Notes under the pieces: model-generated
Databases searched by the model: none
Told to the model about the DNA's origin: nothing
The model's input: the letters and a program-made list of their open reading frames with translations, nothing else
Assembly (NCBI GenBank): GCA_003228495.1
Contig: QIDY01000197.1
Span: forward strand, 1 to 8,864
Source of the DNA: Nitrospirota bacterium
Lineage (GTDB): Bacteria; Nitrospirota; Nitrospiria; Nitrospirales; UBA8639
Reading direction: 5' to 3'
DNA length: 8,864 nt
Shown: positions 1-6,276 of the stretch, in pieces
How positions within the stretch are numbered: position 1 is the stretch's first letter
Layout: every line of letters begins with the position of its first letter
Translations under genes and position numbers: made by a program

Positions 1-464
1 GGGTCGACTTGTTGCAATTTTTCATGCAAAAAGAACCATCCCCGTTCCGTGGCCTCTTGTGTTAACGCCTTGCGAATAGGCCAATTAGCTGGTGGTCCCG
101 GGCATAGGCCCCGCAGCAGAGCGCGGATATACAGGCCCGTTCCACCGACGACCAGTGGGAGAAGACCCTGGTTATGCAATCGAGAGATGTCTTGCAGGGC
201 ATGACGTCGAAAATCCCCGACGTTAAACGGGTGGTCTGGGTCCACGAGATCAATTAATCGATGGGGAACCTCTTGGCGTTCCTGAATCGTCGGTTTGTCC
301 GTTCCGATATCCATTCCCCGATACACTTGACAGGAATCGGCCGTTAACACTTCGGTGTGGAGTATTTTGGCCACTTCAATCCCGATACGACTTTTTCCGA
401 TGGCCGTGGGACCGACAAGCGCGACAATTGGTTTATGTGTGGTAATCAGCTTGGCCTGTTTCAT
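1..464 (-). CDS. miaA: tRNA dimethylallyltransferase MiaA (N-terminal half, runs off left edge)
   Basis: MiaA transfers a dimethylallyl group to N6 of A37 in tRNAs that read codons starting with U; it acts in the cytoplasm. About 154 codons are present of a family length near 300, so the C-terminal half is outside the window. Read from the sequence: a P-loop GPTAIGKS at residues 18-25 (usual form GPTASGKT), ADSCQVYRGMDIGTDKP at 42-58 containing the expected catalytic Asp43, PHRLID at 67-72, DFRR at 84-87, and VVGGTGLY at 105-112. The cysteine in DSCQ is unusual; Met, Arg or Ala is common there. The ATG at 464 lies 21 bases after the mutL stop, with no Shine-Dalgarno sequence, so translation may be coupled to mutL. 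An in-frame TTG two codons upstream is an alternative start. The mutL-miaA pairing is common in bacteria. Identification is firm. Confidence 0.95.
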   Translation of the reverse strand, partial: MKQAKLITTHKPIVALVGPTAIGKSRIGIEVAKILHTEVLTADSCQVYRGMDIGTDKPTIQERQEVPHRLIDLVDPDHPFNVGDFRRHALQDISRLHNQGLLPLVVGGTGLYIRALLRGLCPGPPANWPIRKALTQEATERGWFFLHEKLQQVD

Positions 465-485
465 CAGCAATCAGGTGGTAGTCTG

Positions 486-2279
486 TTATTTAGAAGCCCT
501 GTCAAATAGGGTATTCAATTCTTCTACTGAATGTCGAATAGCGACTCGTCTTCCATGAGGACAGGTCATTGGATAATTCTCTTGCGCCCAATCATGCAAC
601 AATGTCGAAATTTCCGGCAGGGTCATGGTCCGTCCGGCTTGCACCGCACTTTGGCAAGCCATGGAGGCAAGAATCGGCCTGATCAACGTTTCTAAGGAAT
701 CCGTTGATTTCCATTCCGAGAGCTCTTCCAACAGTTCCAGAACCAATGAGCTAATCGTGATGCTGCCTAAAATGGCAGGTATGGCCCGAACGACATAGGA
801 TGTGGGCCCGAATCGTTCTATATCTAAACCGGTTTGGGAGAAAACAGGCAACCACTCTTCGATTAACGCTCCCTGGTTAGGAAGAAGCTCAATAGGCTCT
901 GGAATAAGCAGGCGTTGTTGCAGAATGTCCTTCTGGTTCCATGTTTGGAGCAATCGTTCAAAGAGGACGCGCTCATGGGCTGTGTGTTGATCAATAATAT
1001 AGAGATCTTGATTGATGTGCCCCACCAGGTATGTCTGATGTATCTGGCCAAGTGGAATCACGTGAATTTCCTTCGATTTGGCACTGTATATCGATGCGGG
1101 TTCTTGCGCAAAAAGGGATAAATGCTTGGCTTTGCTGCCTCCCAATTTTGAAGAAAATTGTGGAGCCGACACCGGAGCCACGGCTAGGGACTGTGCCGTA
1201 GGTTTGGCCGTGGGGATATGAGGTGGAGTGGAAAAGTCTTCATGAACAGCTTCCTGTGAATTGATTGGAAATGAAGAGCCTGAAAAGAAGATCTGCTTGA
1301 TAGCGCGGAGTATTCCTGAATGCAACACTTCAGGATGAGAAAAGCGAATTTCCCGCTTTGTGGGATGCACATTGATGTCCAGCAATTGAGGTTCCAGTTG
1401 GATGCATATAATAAATTGAGGATGCTTCCCTTTTGGCAAAAATGACTTGTACCCTTCATAGATCGCATGGGCAATAGTGGTATTTTTAATAGGGCGCCCG
1501 TTGACAAAAATTTCCTGAGGGGTGCGAGAAGTTTTGGCGTGATGGGGGCTGACCGTGAACCCGGAGAGCTCGAAGGGGCCAGGTGGGTGAGTGAGGGGGA
1601 GGAAGTGATCGAGGAATGTGGCCCCATATATTTGGAACAAGCGATCTTGAAACGTTGAAACGGCTGGGTAATCCAAGACCTTATGGTTATGGTGCAACAG
1701 TCGAAAGTGAATCTGAGGATTAACCGTTGCGGCTTGTTGGACAGTATAGGAGATTTTAGAAAATTCGGTGGAGACGGTTTTTAAAAATTTTAGGCGGCCA
1801 GGTGTATTGAAAAAGAGATCCCGTATTTCCACCTGAGTGCCTGGAGCTCCAGCATAATCTTGTATGCCCCAAGCTGTGCCGCCTTCCGAAAACGTGTCGG
1901 TGCCGACAGGTGATTCGGATGGGAGGGTTTTTAGACGGAATCGAGCAACTGAAGCAATGCTGGGCAGCGCTTCACCTCGAAACCCTAACGTAGAGAGACT
2001 GAAGAGATCGTTTTCAGTTTGCAGTTTGCTGGTCGCAAACCGTTGGCAGGCCAGTTGGGCATCGTCACGATTCATCCCTGCCCCATTATCCGTAACGCGG
2101 ATGAGGCGCCGGCCGCCTTCTTCGACTTCAATAGTGATGAGTGAACTGGCTGCATCTAGACTGTTGTCGATCAGTTCTTTGACGACAGAGGCAGGCCGTT
2201 CCACCACCTCACCCGCTGCAATTCGACACGAGACATCATCTGGAAGAACCTGAATTTTTCCAGTCACAAGGGGAGACAT
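486..2279 (-). CDS. mutL: DNA mismatch repair protein MutL, endonuclease-type
   Basis: MutL links mismatch recognition by MutS to strand incision and excision. The 597-residue length fits the family. The N-terminal GHKL ATPase domain shows AAGEVVERPASVVKEL (21-36), with general base Glu35 and magnesium ligand Asn39, then DNGAGM (64-69), ATSK (82-85), GFRGEAL (99-105), and NVHPTKRE (303-310). A short polar linker spans about 335-405. The C-terminal dimerisation domain carries the nicking-endonuclease signature DQHTAHE...E (430-441; consensus DQHA-x2-E-x4-E), ACQSA (541-545), CPHGR (573-577) and FDR (592-594). A beta-clamp-type motif QRLLIP lies at 455-460. MutL is therefore predicted to cut DNA itself, as in bacteria without MutH. 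The ATG at 2279 has no visible Shine-Dalgarno sequence, and an in-frame stop four codons upstream fixes the 5' limit. The gene follows cpoB by 62 bases. Confidence 0.97.
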   Translation of the reverse strand: MSPLVTGKIQVLPDDVSCRIAAGEVVERPASVVKELIDNSLDAASSLITIEVEEGGRRLIRVTDNGAGMNRDDAQLACQRFATSKLQTENDLFSLSTLGFRGEALPSIASVARFRLKTLPSESPVGTDTFSEGGTAWGIQDYAGAPGTQVEIRDLFFNTPGRLKFLKTVSTEFSKISYTVQQAATVNPQIHFRLLHHNHKVLDYPAVSTFQDRLFQIYGATFLDHFLPLTHPPGPFELSGFTVSPHHAKTSRTPQEIFVNGRPIKNTTIAHAIYEGYKSFLPKGKHPQFIICIQLEPQLLDINVHPTKREIRFSHPEVLHSGILRAIKQIFFSGSSFPINSQEAVHEDFSTPPHIPTAKPTAQSLAVAPVSAPQFSSKLGGSKAKHLSLFAQEPASIYSAKSKEIHVIPLGQIHQTYLVGHINQDLYIIDQHTAHERVLFERLLQTWNQKDILQQRLLIPEPIELLPNQGALIEEWLPVFSQTGLDIERFGPTSYVVRAIPAILGSITISSLVLELLEELSEWKSTDSLETLIRPILASMACQSAVQAGRTMTLPEISTLLHDWAQENYPMTCPHGRRVAIRHSVEELNTLFDRASK

Positions 2280-2341
2280 GGGATTGGTTCAATAAAAAAT
2301 GGCGGGTATAGGAGAATAGCAGGAGAGGAACAGAACGAAAC
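2280..2341 (-). other. cpoB-mutL intergenic gap with pyrimidine-rich tract
   Basis: These 62 bases separate the cpoB stop from the mutL start. Read on the coding strand, the upstream half is strongly pyrimidine-rich (roughly 2307-2341, with runs such as TTCCTCTCCTG). The half next to mutL is AT-rich. I see no purine-rich ribosome binding site before the mutL ATG, no convincing sigma70 promoter pair and no hairpin terminator. The pyrimidine tract may simply be untranslated leader or a weak ribosomal-protein-S1-type contact; that reading is inference. Confidence 0.35.
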
Positions 2342-3244
2342 TCAAGATAACCCGGCTTTTTTTAATTGTTCCGAGGCATTGTTGGCTTCAGGAGAACCTG
2401 GGTAGTCCTGAATCACTTGGTTCCAGAGTTTCTGCGCATTGGACCGCTGGTCGGTTTCCAGCATGATGTGTCCAAGTTTGTACAAGGCTTGACTCCTGTA
2501 TTTATTGTTGGGATAGGAGCTCACGATGTGCTGAAGGGCCTGTTGAGCGGGATTATAATGTTGTTGCGCATAGAGGGATTGGCCGAGATAAAAAAAGGCC
2601 TGCGGCGTTAATGTTGTCGAGGGGTAATGTTTCACAAACCGTTGGAATTCAAAGGAAGCCCGGTCATAGTTGCCTTTGAGATAGACCTTGTAGGCTGATC
2701 GAAATGCGGAGGCTTCATTCTCCACACCCGAGTCATTCTGGGTTGACTGTGTCTTGGACGAAGAAGTTGGGCGTGTTTTCTGGTGATTCGGTGAAGGCGT
2801 TGAAGGTGACGGAGTTTGAATTTGTGAAGCGCCTGACCGCGGACGATGAACAATGTTATCGATGCGCTCTTCCATCGCCTTGACTCGTATCGATAAATCC
2901 TTATCCCGGCGTCGGGTGGATGAGCGGGTTTGCTCGATTTGCTCTCTAAGCATGGAGCTGGTCCGTTCGAGTTTCTCCAGCAGATGTCGAGTGTCTAAAT
3001 TCGCTTCTTCTTCGGTTTTAATCAGTTCGCCAACCAGGAAGTCGTGCTCATCGAGTTGAGATTCAATGGCCGAGAGGCGATCGCGAGCCTGTTGTTCTTG
3101 TTGCTGAGCAGCTTCCTGCTGAAGTGTAAGCGTCTGAACCTGTTTGTGTAAATCTGTCAGGTCCGGTTCTGTTGCGCACCCTCCCCCTAACAAGATAATC
3201 ATCAGGAGAAAGAGAAAAGAAGACACGTGAGTTATATTTTTCAT
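2342..3244 (-). CDS. cpoB: Cell division coordinator CpoB / YbgF, TPR protein of the Tol-Pal system
   Basis: In E. coli, CpoB (formerly YbgF) is periplasmic, binds TolA and couples Tol-Pal constriction to peptidoglycan synthesis by PBP1B. This 300-residue protein has the family layout. It starts with a signal peptide whose hydrophobic core (10-19) runs into LGGGC with Cys23, so it is probably a lipoprotein, unlike E. coli CpoB; residue +2 is Ala, which suggests the outer membrane. A polar coiled coil covers about 28-130, rich in Gln, Glu and Arg, followed by a Ser/Thr/Pro linker (about 138-175). Three TPR units follow at about 181-208, 215-245 and 252-282, with the characteristic YP pairs at 207-208, 244-245 and 281-282. 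The gene is normally directly after pal; here it comes after an extra coiled-coil gene. No Shine-Dalgarno sequence is visible before the ATG at 3244. The 300-residue length is close to the usual 250-300. Confidence 0.9.
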   Translation of the reverse strand: MKNITHVSSFLFLLMIILLGGGCATEPDLTDLHKQVQTLTLQQEAAQQQEQQARDRLSAIESQLDEHDFLVGELIKTEEEANLDTRHLLEKLERTSSMLREQIEQTRSSTRRRDKDLSIRVKAMEERIDNIVHRPRSGASQIQTPSPSTPSPNHQKTRPTSSSKTQSTQNDSGVENEASAFRSAYKVYLKGNYDRASFEFQRFVKHYPSTTLTPQAFFYLGQSLYAQQHYNPAQQALQHIVSSYPNNKYRSQALYKLGHIMLETDQRSNAQKLWNQVIQDYPGSPEANNASEQLKKAGLS

Positions 3245-3359
3245 ATAATAGATTTTTAGAGGGTCATTACCGTTTATTTTACCAAGCGGAGTGTGAACAG
3301 AAAAGACCTGATCAAAGGAAAAATGGCTCTACGGGTAAAATCCTCCACAAAATCAACCG
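3245..3359 (-). other. Intergenic gap upstream of cpoB, no clear signal
   Basis: This 115-base spacer between the coiled-coil gene and cpoB is the longest gap in the window. It is AT-rich near cpoB. I looked for a sigma70 promoter, a terminator hairpin and a small open reading frame and found none I would defend. A GGAGG-like motif on the coding strand soon after the upstream stop codon (around 3340-3346) has no start codon at a suitable distance. Its length leaves room for a secondary promoter serving cpoB, mutL and miaA. Confidence 0.3.
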
Positions 3360-5231
3360 TCATTTTTTCCGTTTTGTCCCTTGTAAACGATTGACACGTT
3401 GGGCCAATTGGCCTAGGCGATCCTCGTGCTGATCCACCCGTTCTCCCAATTTCGTTCCAATCGTATTGATAACTTCCTGTAATTGGTTCATGGTTTCCGT
3501 TAAATCGTTCAGGTGCTGGACATTCGTTTGAGCGACGTCAGCAGAACCCTGAACGCCTTGAAACGTGGTCATTGCACGATTCAGTTGTTGTTCCAGACGG
3601 ACAATCCGTGTATTCAATTTCGTGTTGACACTTTCCAGCGCTTGGGCGACTGATTGGATTCCTTTATTCACTTCTTGAAGGTGGGTTGTGGAAGTTTGCG
3701 CGTCAGAATCAAGTTTTCCAACGAGTCCTGATTGATGAATTTCCAGATCCTGAAGGCGTGTATTGATCTGTTCGACATTCTGGCGGAGCTGGTCGGTGAG
3801 CTGACTCGCAGTTTGCATTTGTTGGATTTGGTCTTGCGTTTCATCTTTGAGATGTCGGAATTGCTGTATAGCTTGATTGACTGTGGCAACCGTCTTTTCT
3901 TGTTGTGTGAGACGTTGTGAAAGTGATTGCGTTGTTTGATCTAGACTTTGAGAAATCGATGTGAGGCTGTCATTGACTTCGGTCAAATGGGCTGAAGTTT
4001 TATTCGTATTGGATTGAAGCTGTTGCGTCAGTGTCGCTTGATGGGATTCGATGTTGTTCATCCGTTCAGACAAGCCTCCGGCTTGTTGGAGAATTTCATC
4101 GCCGCGTTTTCCTAATAGACTTCCCATGACCTCTTGCGCTTCACGAAGTTTAACGACGGACTGTGAAAGCCCCTGTACCTGTGTGGCATCGGCTTGGACA
4201 TGGATGCCTAAAGCTTCCACGTCGGTCTGCAGGGCATCAATTTGTCCAAGCACAGGGCGTTGCCTGGCATCCATATCGGCAACCAATTGGGCCATCGAGT
4301 TTTTCACATCCTGATCCAAGAATAATCTCAGGCCTTCAGTATCTGTCTTCAGTTTATCTTGTAAGGAATTCATCTGTTGGCTTAGTTCAGTTTGGTGTGT
4401 GGCTTGTTCATCGAGTCGGGTACCCAAAAGTGCTCCGGATTGCTTGAGGGTCTCCTGAAGTTGGAGAATCGATTGCGACAGGTCATCCGAACGGGCTTGA
4501 AGGGCTTGTTGTTGAGTCGAGAATTCTGTTGAAACCTGTTGAATCTGGTTGCTGATGTCGGTAGACAATTGTGCTTCCGCCGATGATGCCCGTTGCGTTT
4601 CTGTCGTGAGTTCCGCTCCGATGTCTGTTAAGGCCTTTTTGAATTGTCCGAAGGCGGTCTGAAAATCAGTCAATTGGTTATTAATTGCCTGGTTGCTTTC
4701 GTCAATTTGTTGGGCGAGTGTTGTGGCTTGCGCTTGGGTTACTTGGAGTTGTTCTGCATGAGACTGTACGGAGGTTTGTATAGCTTGGATATCGGATTGG
4801 AGTGTTTCCGTCGTGGTCGAAAAGTTTTTCTTATGGGCCTCAAAATTATTTTTAAGATCGGAAATTTTTTTCTCCGCGTCTTCAAAATTCCCATACAAGC
4901 TGGTTAAATCCTGTTCCCTCAGGAGTCTAATTTGTTGGTTCAGTGGGGCCAGATCGCTTCGCATCTTGTTCATATCGGCTTTTTGGGCGGCAATCAGGTT
5001 TTGAGATTCTGCAATCGCCGAACGTACTTCCTCAACTTGTTGGCCCAGAGCAGCTTTTTCGGACTTTAGTTGTCCAATTTGTTGCTCCAAGTCTTTTTGG
5101 ATTCGTGCAACATCGGCTTGTTGTGCGACGCAGCCTATTTGAAGTACGCCGAACAGTCCGATCAGCATTATCCCCGTAAAAACTGACTTGGCATATTCTC
5201 CAGGTATCACTGTGCCTTCGATCCTTTTCAT
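3360..5231 (-). CDS. Very long Gln-rich coiled-coil lipoprotein of unknown function in the tol-pal cluster
   Basis: I do not recognise a named family. The 623-residue protein starts with an export signal: a hydrophobic stretch at about 18-33 ends at Cys34, the only cysteine, which suggests a lipoprotein. The lipobox LQIGC is imperfect because -3 is Gln; +2 is Val, so outer-membrane sorting would be expected. The rest (about 38-617) reads as nearly continuous heptads of Leu/Ile/Val among Gln, Ser, Thr, Asp and Glu. Gln is about 16% by hand count, Trp is absent, and only Pro96 and Pro326 occur after the signal. A segment with the pattern LQE...G.LLG.R.DE...L...MN.LQ recurs at 258-291, 362-395 and 584-617. 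A second segment of about 60 residues recurs at 389-448 and 491-550. The tail ends GTKRKK. Position between pal and cpoB implies a periplasmic structural or tethering role in envelope constriction. The ATG at 5231 lacks a ribosome binding site; an in-frame GTG at 5210 preceded by GAAGG is an alternative start. Confidence 0.85.
   Translation of the reverse strand: MKRIEGTVIPGEYAKSVFTGIMLIGLFGVLQIGCVAQQADVARIQKDLEQQIGQLKSEKAALGQQVEEVRSAIAESQNLIAAQKADMNKMRSDLAPLNQQIRLLREQDLTSLYGNFEDAEKKISDLKNNFEAHKKNFSTTTETLQSDIQAIQTSVQSHAEQLQVTQAQATTLAQQIDESNQAINNQLTDFQTAFGQFKKALTDIGAELTTETQRASSAEAQLSTDISNQIQQVSTEFSTQQQALQARSDDLSQSILQLQETLKQSGALLGTRLDEQATHQTELSQQMNSLQDKLKTDTEGLRLFLDQDVKNSMAQLVADMDARQRPVLGQIDALQTDVEALGIHVQADATQVQGLSQSVVKLREAQEVMGSLLGKRGDEILQQAGGLSERMNNIESHQATLTQQLQSNTNKTSAHLTEVNDSLTSISQSLDQTTQSLSQRLTQQEKTVATVNQAIQQFRHLKDETQDQIQQMQTASQLTDQLRQNVEQINTRLQDLEIHQSGLVGKLDSDAQTSTTHLQEVNKGIQSVAQALESVNTKLNTRIVRLEQQLNRAMTTFQGVQGSADVAQTNVQHLNDLTETMNQLQEVINTIGTKLGERVDQHEDRLGQLAQRVNRLQGTKRKK
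3381..3482 (-). repeat. Coiled-coil repeat motif, copy 3 (residues 584-617)
   Basis: Third copy of the 34-residue motif in the coiled-coil protein. Shared positions with the other copies are LQE at the start, Gly592, LG (595-596), Arg598, Asp600, Leu609, Asn614 and LQ (616-617). It sits at the extreme C-terminus, directly before the GTKRKK tail. Confidence 0.6.
3582..3761 (-). repeat. Second coiled-coil repeat type, copy 2 (residues 491-550)
   Basis: This segment aligns without gaps to residues 389-448 at an offset of 102. Identical positions include Arg492, Glu497, HQ (499-500), Leu503, Leu507, Ser509, HL (517-518), EVN (520-522), Ser527, Gln530 and Leu532. Confidence 0.65.
3888..4067 (-). 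repeat. Second coiled-coil repeat type, copy 1 (residues 389-448)
   Basis: Partner of residues 491-550. The clearest shared blocks are E-x-HQ (395-398) and HL-x-EVN (415-420). It overlaps the end of copy 2 of the 34-residue motif, so the two patterns belong to one larger repeating unit of about 102-104 residues. Confidence 0.65.
4047..4148 (-). repeat. Coiled-coil repeat motif, copy 2 (residues 362-395)
   Basis: Second copy of the 34-residue motif, offset 104 from copy 1. Shared positions with copy 1 are Leu362, Glu364, Gly370, LLG (372-374), Arg376, DE (378-379), LS (387-388) and MN (391-392). Confidence 0.65.
4359..4460 (-). repeat. Coiled-coil repeat motif, copy 1 (residues 258-291)
   Basis: First clear copy of the motif, with LQE (258-260), Gly266, LLG (268-270), Arg272, DE (274-275), LS (283-284), MN (287-288) and LQ (290-291). 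I could not find a convincing copy further toward the N-terminus. Confidence 0.65.
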
Positions 5232-5234
5232 CGG

Positions 5235-5255
5235 TTTTGACGCCGATTGTCAAAA
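5235..5255 (-). promoter_or_regulatory. Perfect 7-bp inverted repeat in the pal / coiled-coil gap
   Basis: TTTTGAC (5249-5255 on the coding strand) and GTCAAAA (5235-5241) form a perfect 7-bp stem with a 7-base loop (5242-5248). The structure fills almost the whole 25-base gap between the pal stop codon and the ATG at 5231. It covers the place where a ribosome binding site should be. It is AT-rich with no downstream U-tract, so it is not a typical intrinsic terminator. A mild translational or mRNA-stability effect that separates expression of pal from the coiled-coil gene is possible; this is inference. Confidence 0.4.
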
Positions 5256-5256
5256 T

Positions 5257-6234
5257 TTACGGATTTTGGACAATCAGGTGTCCTCGACGGTTCAGTTGGT
5301 AACAGACTTCCGTGGCATCTTGACAGAAAGGTTTATCTTTCCCGTAGGAGATAACCGCAAGTCGAGAGGCGTCGACACCTAATTGTGAGAGATAATCGTG
5401 TACGGCGACGGCTCGTTTTTTTGCCAGAACCATGTTGTAGGCTTGTGTTCCGCGTTGATCGGCATGGCCTTCAATGATGAGATTCGATGATGGTTCTTGT
5501 TCAAACCACCCGAGAGTGCGTTGCAGCGATTGCCTGCCTTCATGTGTAAGGGCCCAGCTATCAAATTGAAAGAAGACATCTTCTAATCCTGCTGCTGCGG
5601 TTGCAAATTCTTCTTCTTTGATTCGGTTCATCTGATCTTGTAGGCTATCTGAGGGTTCGGCCTTGGCAATTTGAAACGTGTCTGGTATCCGTTCCATGTC
5701 TTCTCTGGAAGGAGTATCGTGCAATTCAGAAAATTGAGCTGGGGTGGGTTCTTGGAAGTCTCCGATGTTGGCTAAAGAGCGGTTCGCCCGGTCTTTTGGC
5801 GATGAACTGGATTGTGCGGAAAAATCTTGCCCTTCGCCTAGTGATGGCACGGACTCATCATTGTCGGAGGACAGAGGAGATTCTAGCGATGGATCAGGCT
5901 GAGAAGAGTCGAGGGGGCCCTCCTGGGTTGAAAGGTTCTGAGGCTCATGTACCATGTTGATGGGTTCATCGATCATGTCAGATTCCACCGGTTCTTCTGA
6001 AGCCGTTTCGACCTCAGGAATTTGGGACGACAGAGTCGACTCCTCGACGGTTGAATTGTCGAGACCAGACATTTGGGCCTCCGAGTTCTCATTCGTTGTT
6101 TCTAGTGCCATTTCTTCGCCCGGAGCTCCGGAAACCGTGGCAACATGTATGCGTTTTTCCCCGCAACCTGTGAGGCTGCCTAAGGTCAGGCTTAAAATAC
6201 TAATAAGTGAAAAGATGCGAATAGCTGGGTGCAT
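5257..6234 (-). CDS. pal: Peptidoglycan-associated lipoprotein Pal, with very long acidic linker
   Basis: Pal anchors the outer membrane to peptidoglycan and is relocated by TolA/TolB to the division site. I place the start at the ATG at 6234 (325 residues) because AAAGGAG lies 7 bases upstream; an ATG at 6261 would add nine residues and has no such site. The signal peptide ends in a canonical lipobox LTGC with Cys24. The C-terminal OmpA-like domain (about 217-325) contains FFQFDS, the peptidoglycan-binding EGHADQRG (255-262), YN at 266-267, KRAVAV (273-278), SYGKDKP (296-302), a cysteine pair (304, 311) and QLNRR (313-317). Between them is a linker of about 190 residues rich in Glu, Asp, Ser and Pro. 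E. coli Pal is only 173 residues in total, so the linker is exceptional in length and charge. The gene follows tolB by 42 bases. Confidence 0.95.
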   Translation of the reverse strand: MHPAIRIFSLISILSLTLGSLTGCGEKRIHVATVSGAPGEEMALETTNENSEAQMSGLDNSTVEESTLSSQIPEVETASEEPVESDMIDEPINMVHEPQNLSTQEGPLDSSQPDPSLESPLSSDNDESVPSLGEGQDFSAQSSSSPKDRANRSLANIGDFQEPTPAQFSELHDTPSREDMERIPDTFQIAKAEPSDSLQDQMNRIKEEEFATAAAGLEDVFFQFDSWALTHEGRQSLQRTLGWFEQEPSSNLIIEGHADQRGTQAYNMVLAKKRAVAVHDYLSQLGVDASRLAVISYGKDKPFCQDATEVCYQLNRRGHLIVQNP

Positions 6235-6241
6235 ACGTCGA

Positions 6242-6248
6242 CTCCTTT
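6242..6248 (-). promoter_or_regulatory. Ribosome binding site deciding the pal start
   Basis: Coding-strand AAAGGAG, separated by 7 bases from the ATG at 6234. It is the best Shine-Dalgarno match in the window and favours this start over the upstream in-frame ATG at 6261, which lies upstream of the site. Confidence 0.8.
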
Positions 6249-6276
6249 GCTGAAATATCACAGTTGTTTCCGTTGA

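Noticed and set aside
1184..1627. 147-codon open frame on the minus strand
   Set aside because: It is an alternate frame entirely inside mutL, whose own frame is strongly conserved in this stretch (NVHPTKRE, VNGRPIKN).
1864..2253. 129-codon open frame on the plus strand
   Set aside because: It is opposite the conserved ATPase motifs of MutL; the product is Ser/Arg-rich without any recognisable domain.
2350..2370. T-run (GGCTTTTTTT) as a plus-strand terminator
   Set aside because: No GC-rich inverted repeat precedes it and no plus-strand gene ends there; it encodes the Lys-Lys-Ala end of CpoB.
3245..3359. Sigma70 promoter upstream of cpoB
   Set aside because: Several TTGA-like and AT-rich hexamers occur, but none pair at 16-18 bases with a good -10 box.
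4051..4447. Plus-strand open frames opposite the coiled-coil gene
   Set aside because: They are low-complexity mirror frames of heptad-coding DNA; the minus-strand frame has the heptads, repeats and signal peptide.
3360..5231. Coiled-coil protein as an SMC ATPase, phage tape-measure protein or chemoreceptor
   Set aside because: There is no Walker A/B or signature motif, no second membrane segment, no chemoreceptor signalling tip, and no phage genes nearby; a lipoprotein-like signal peptide is present.
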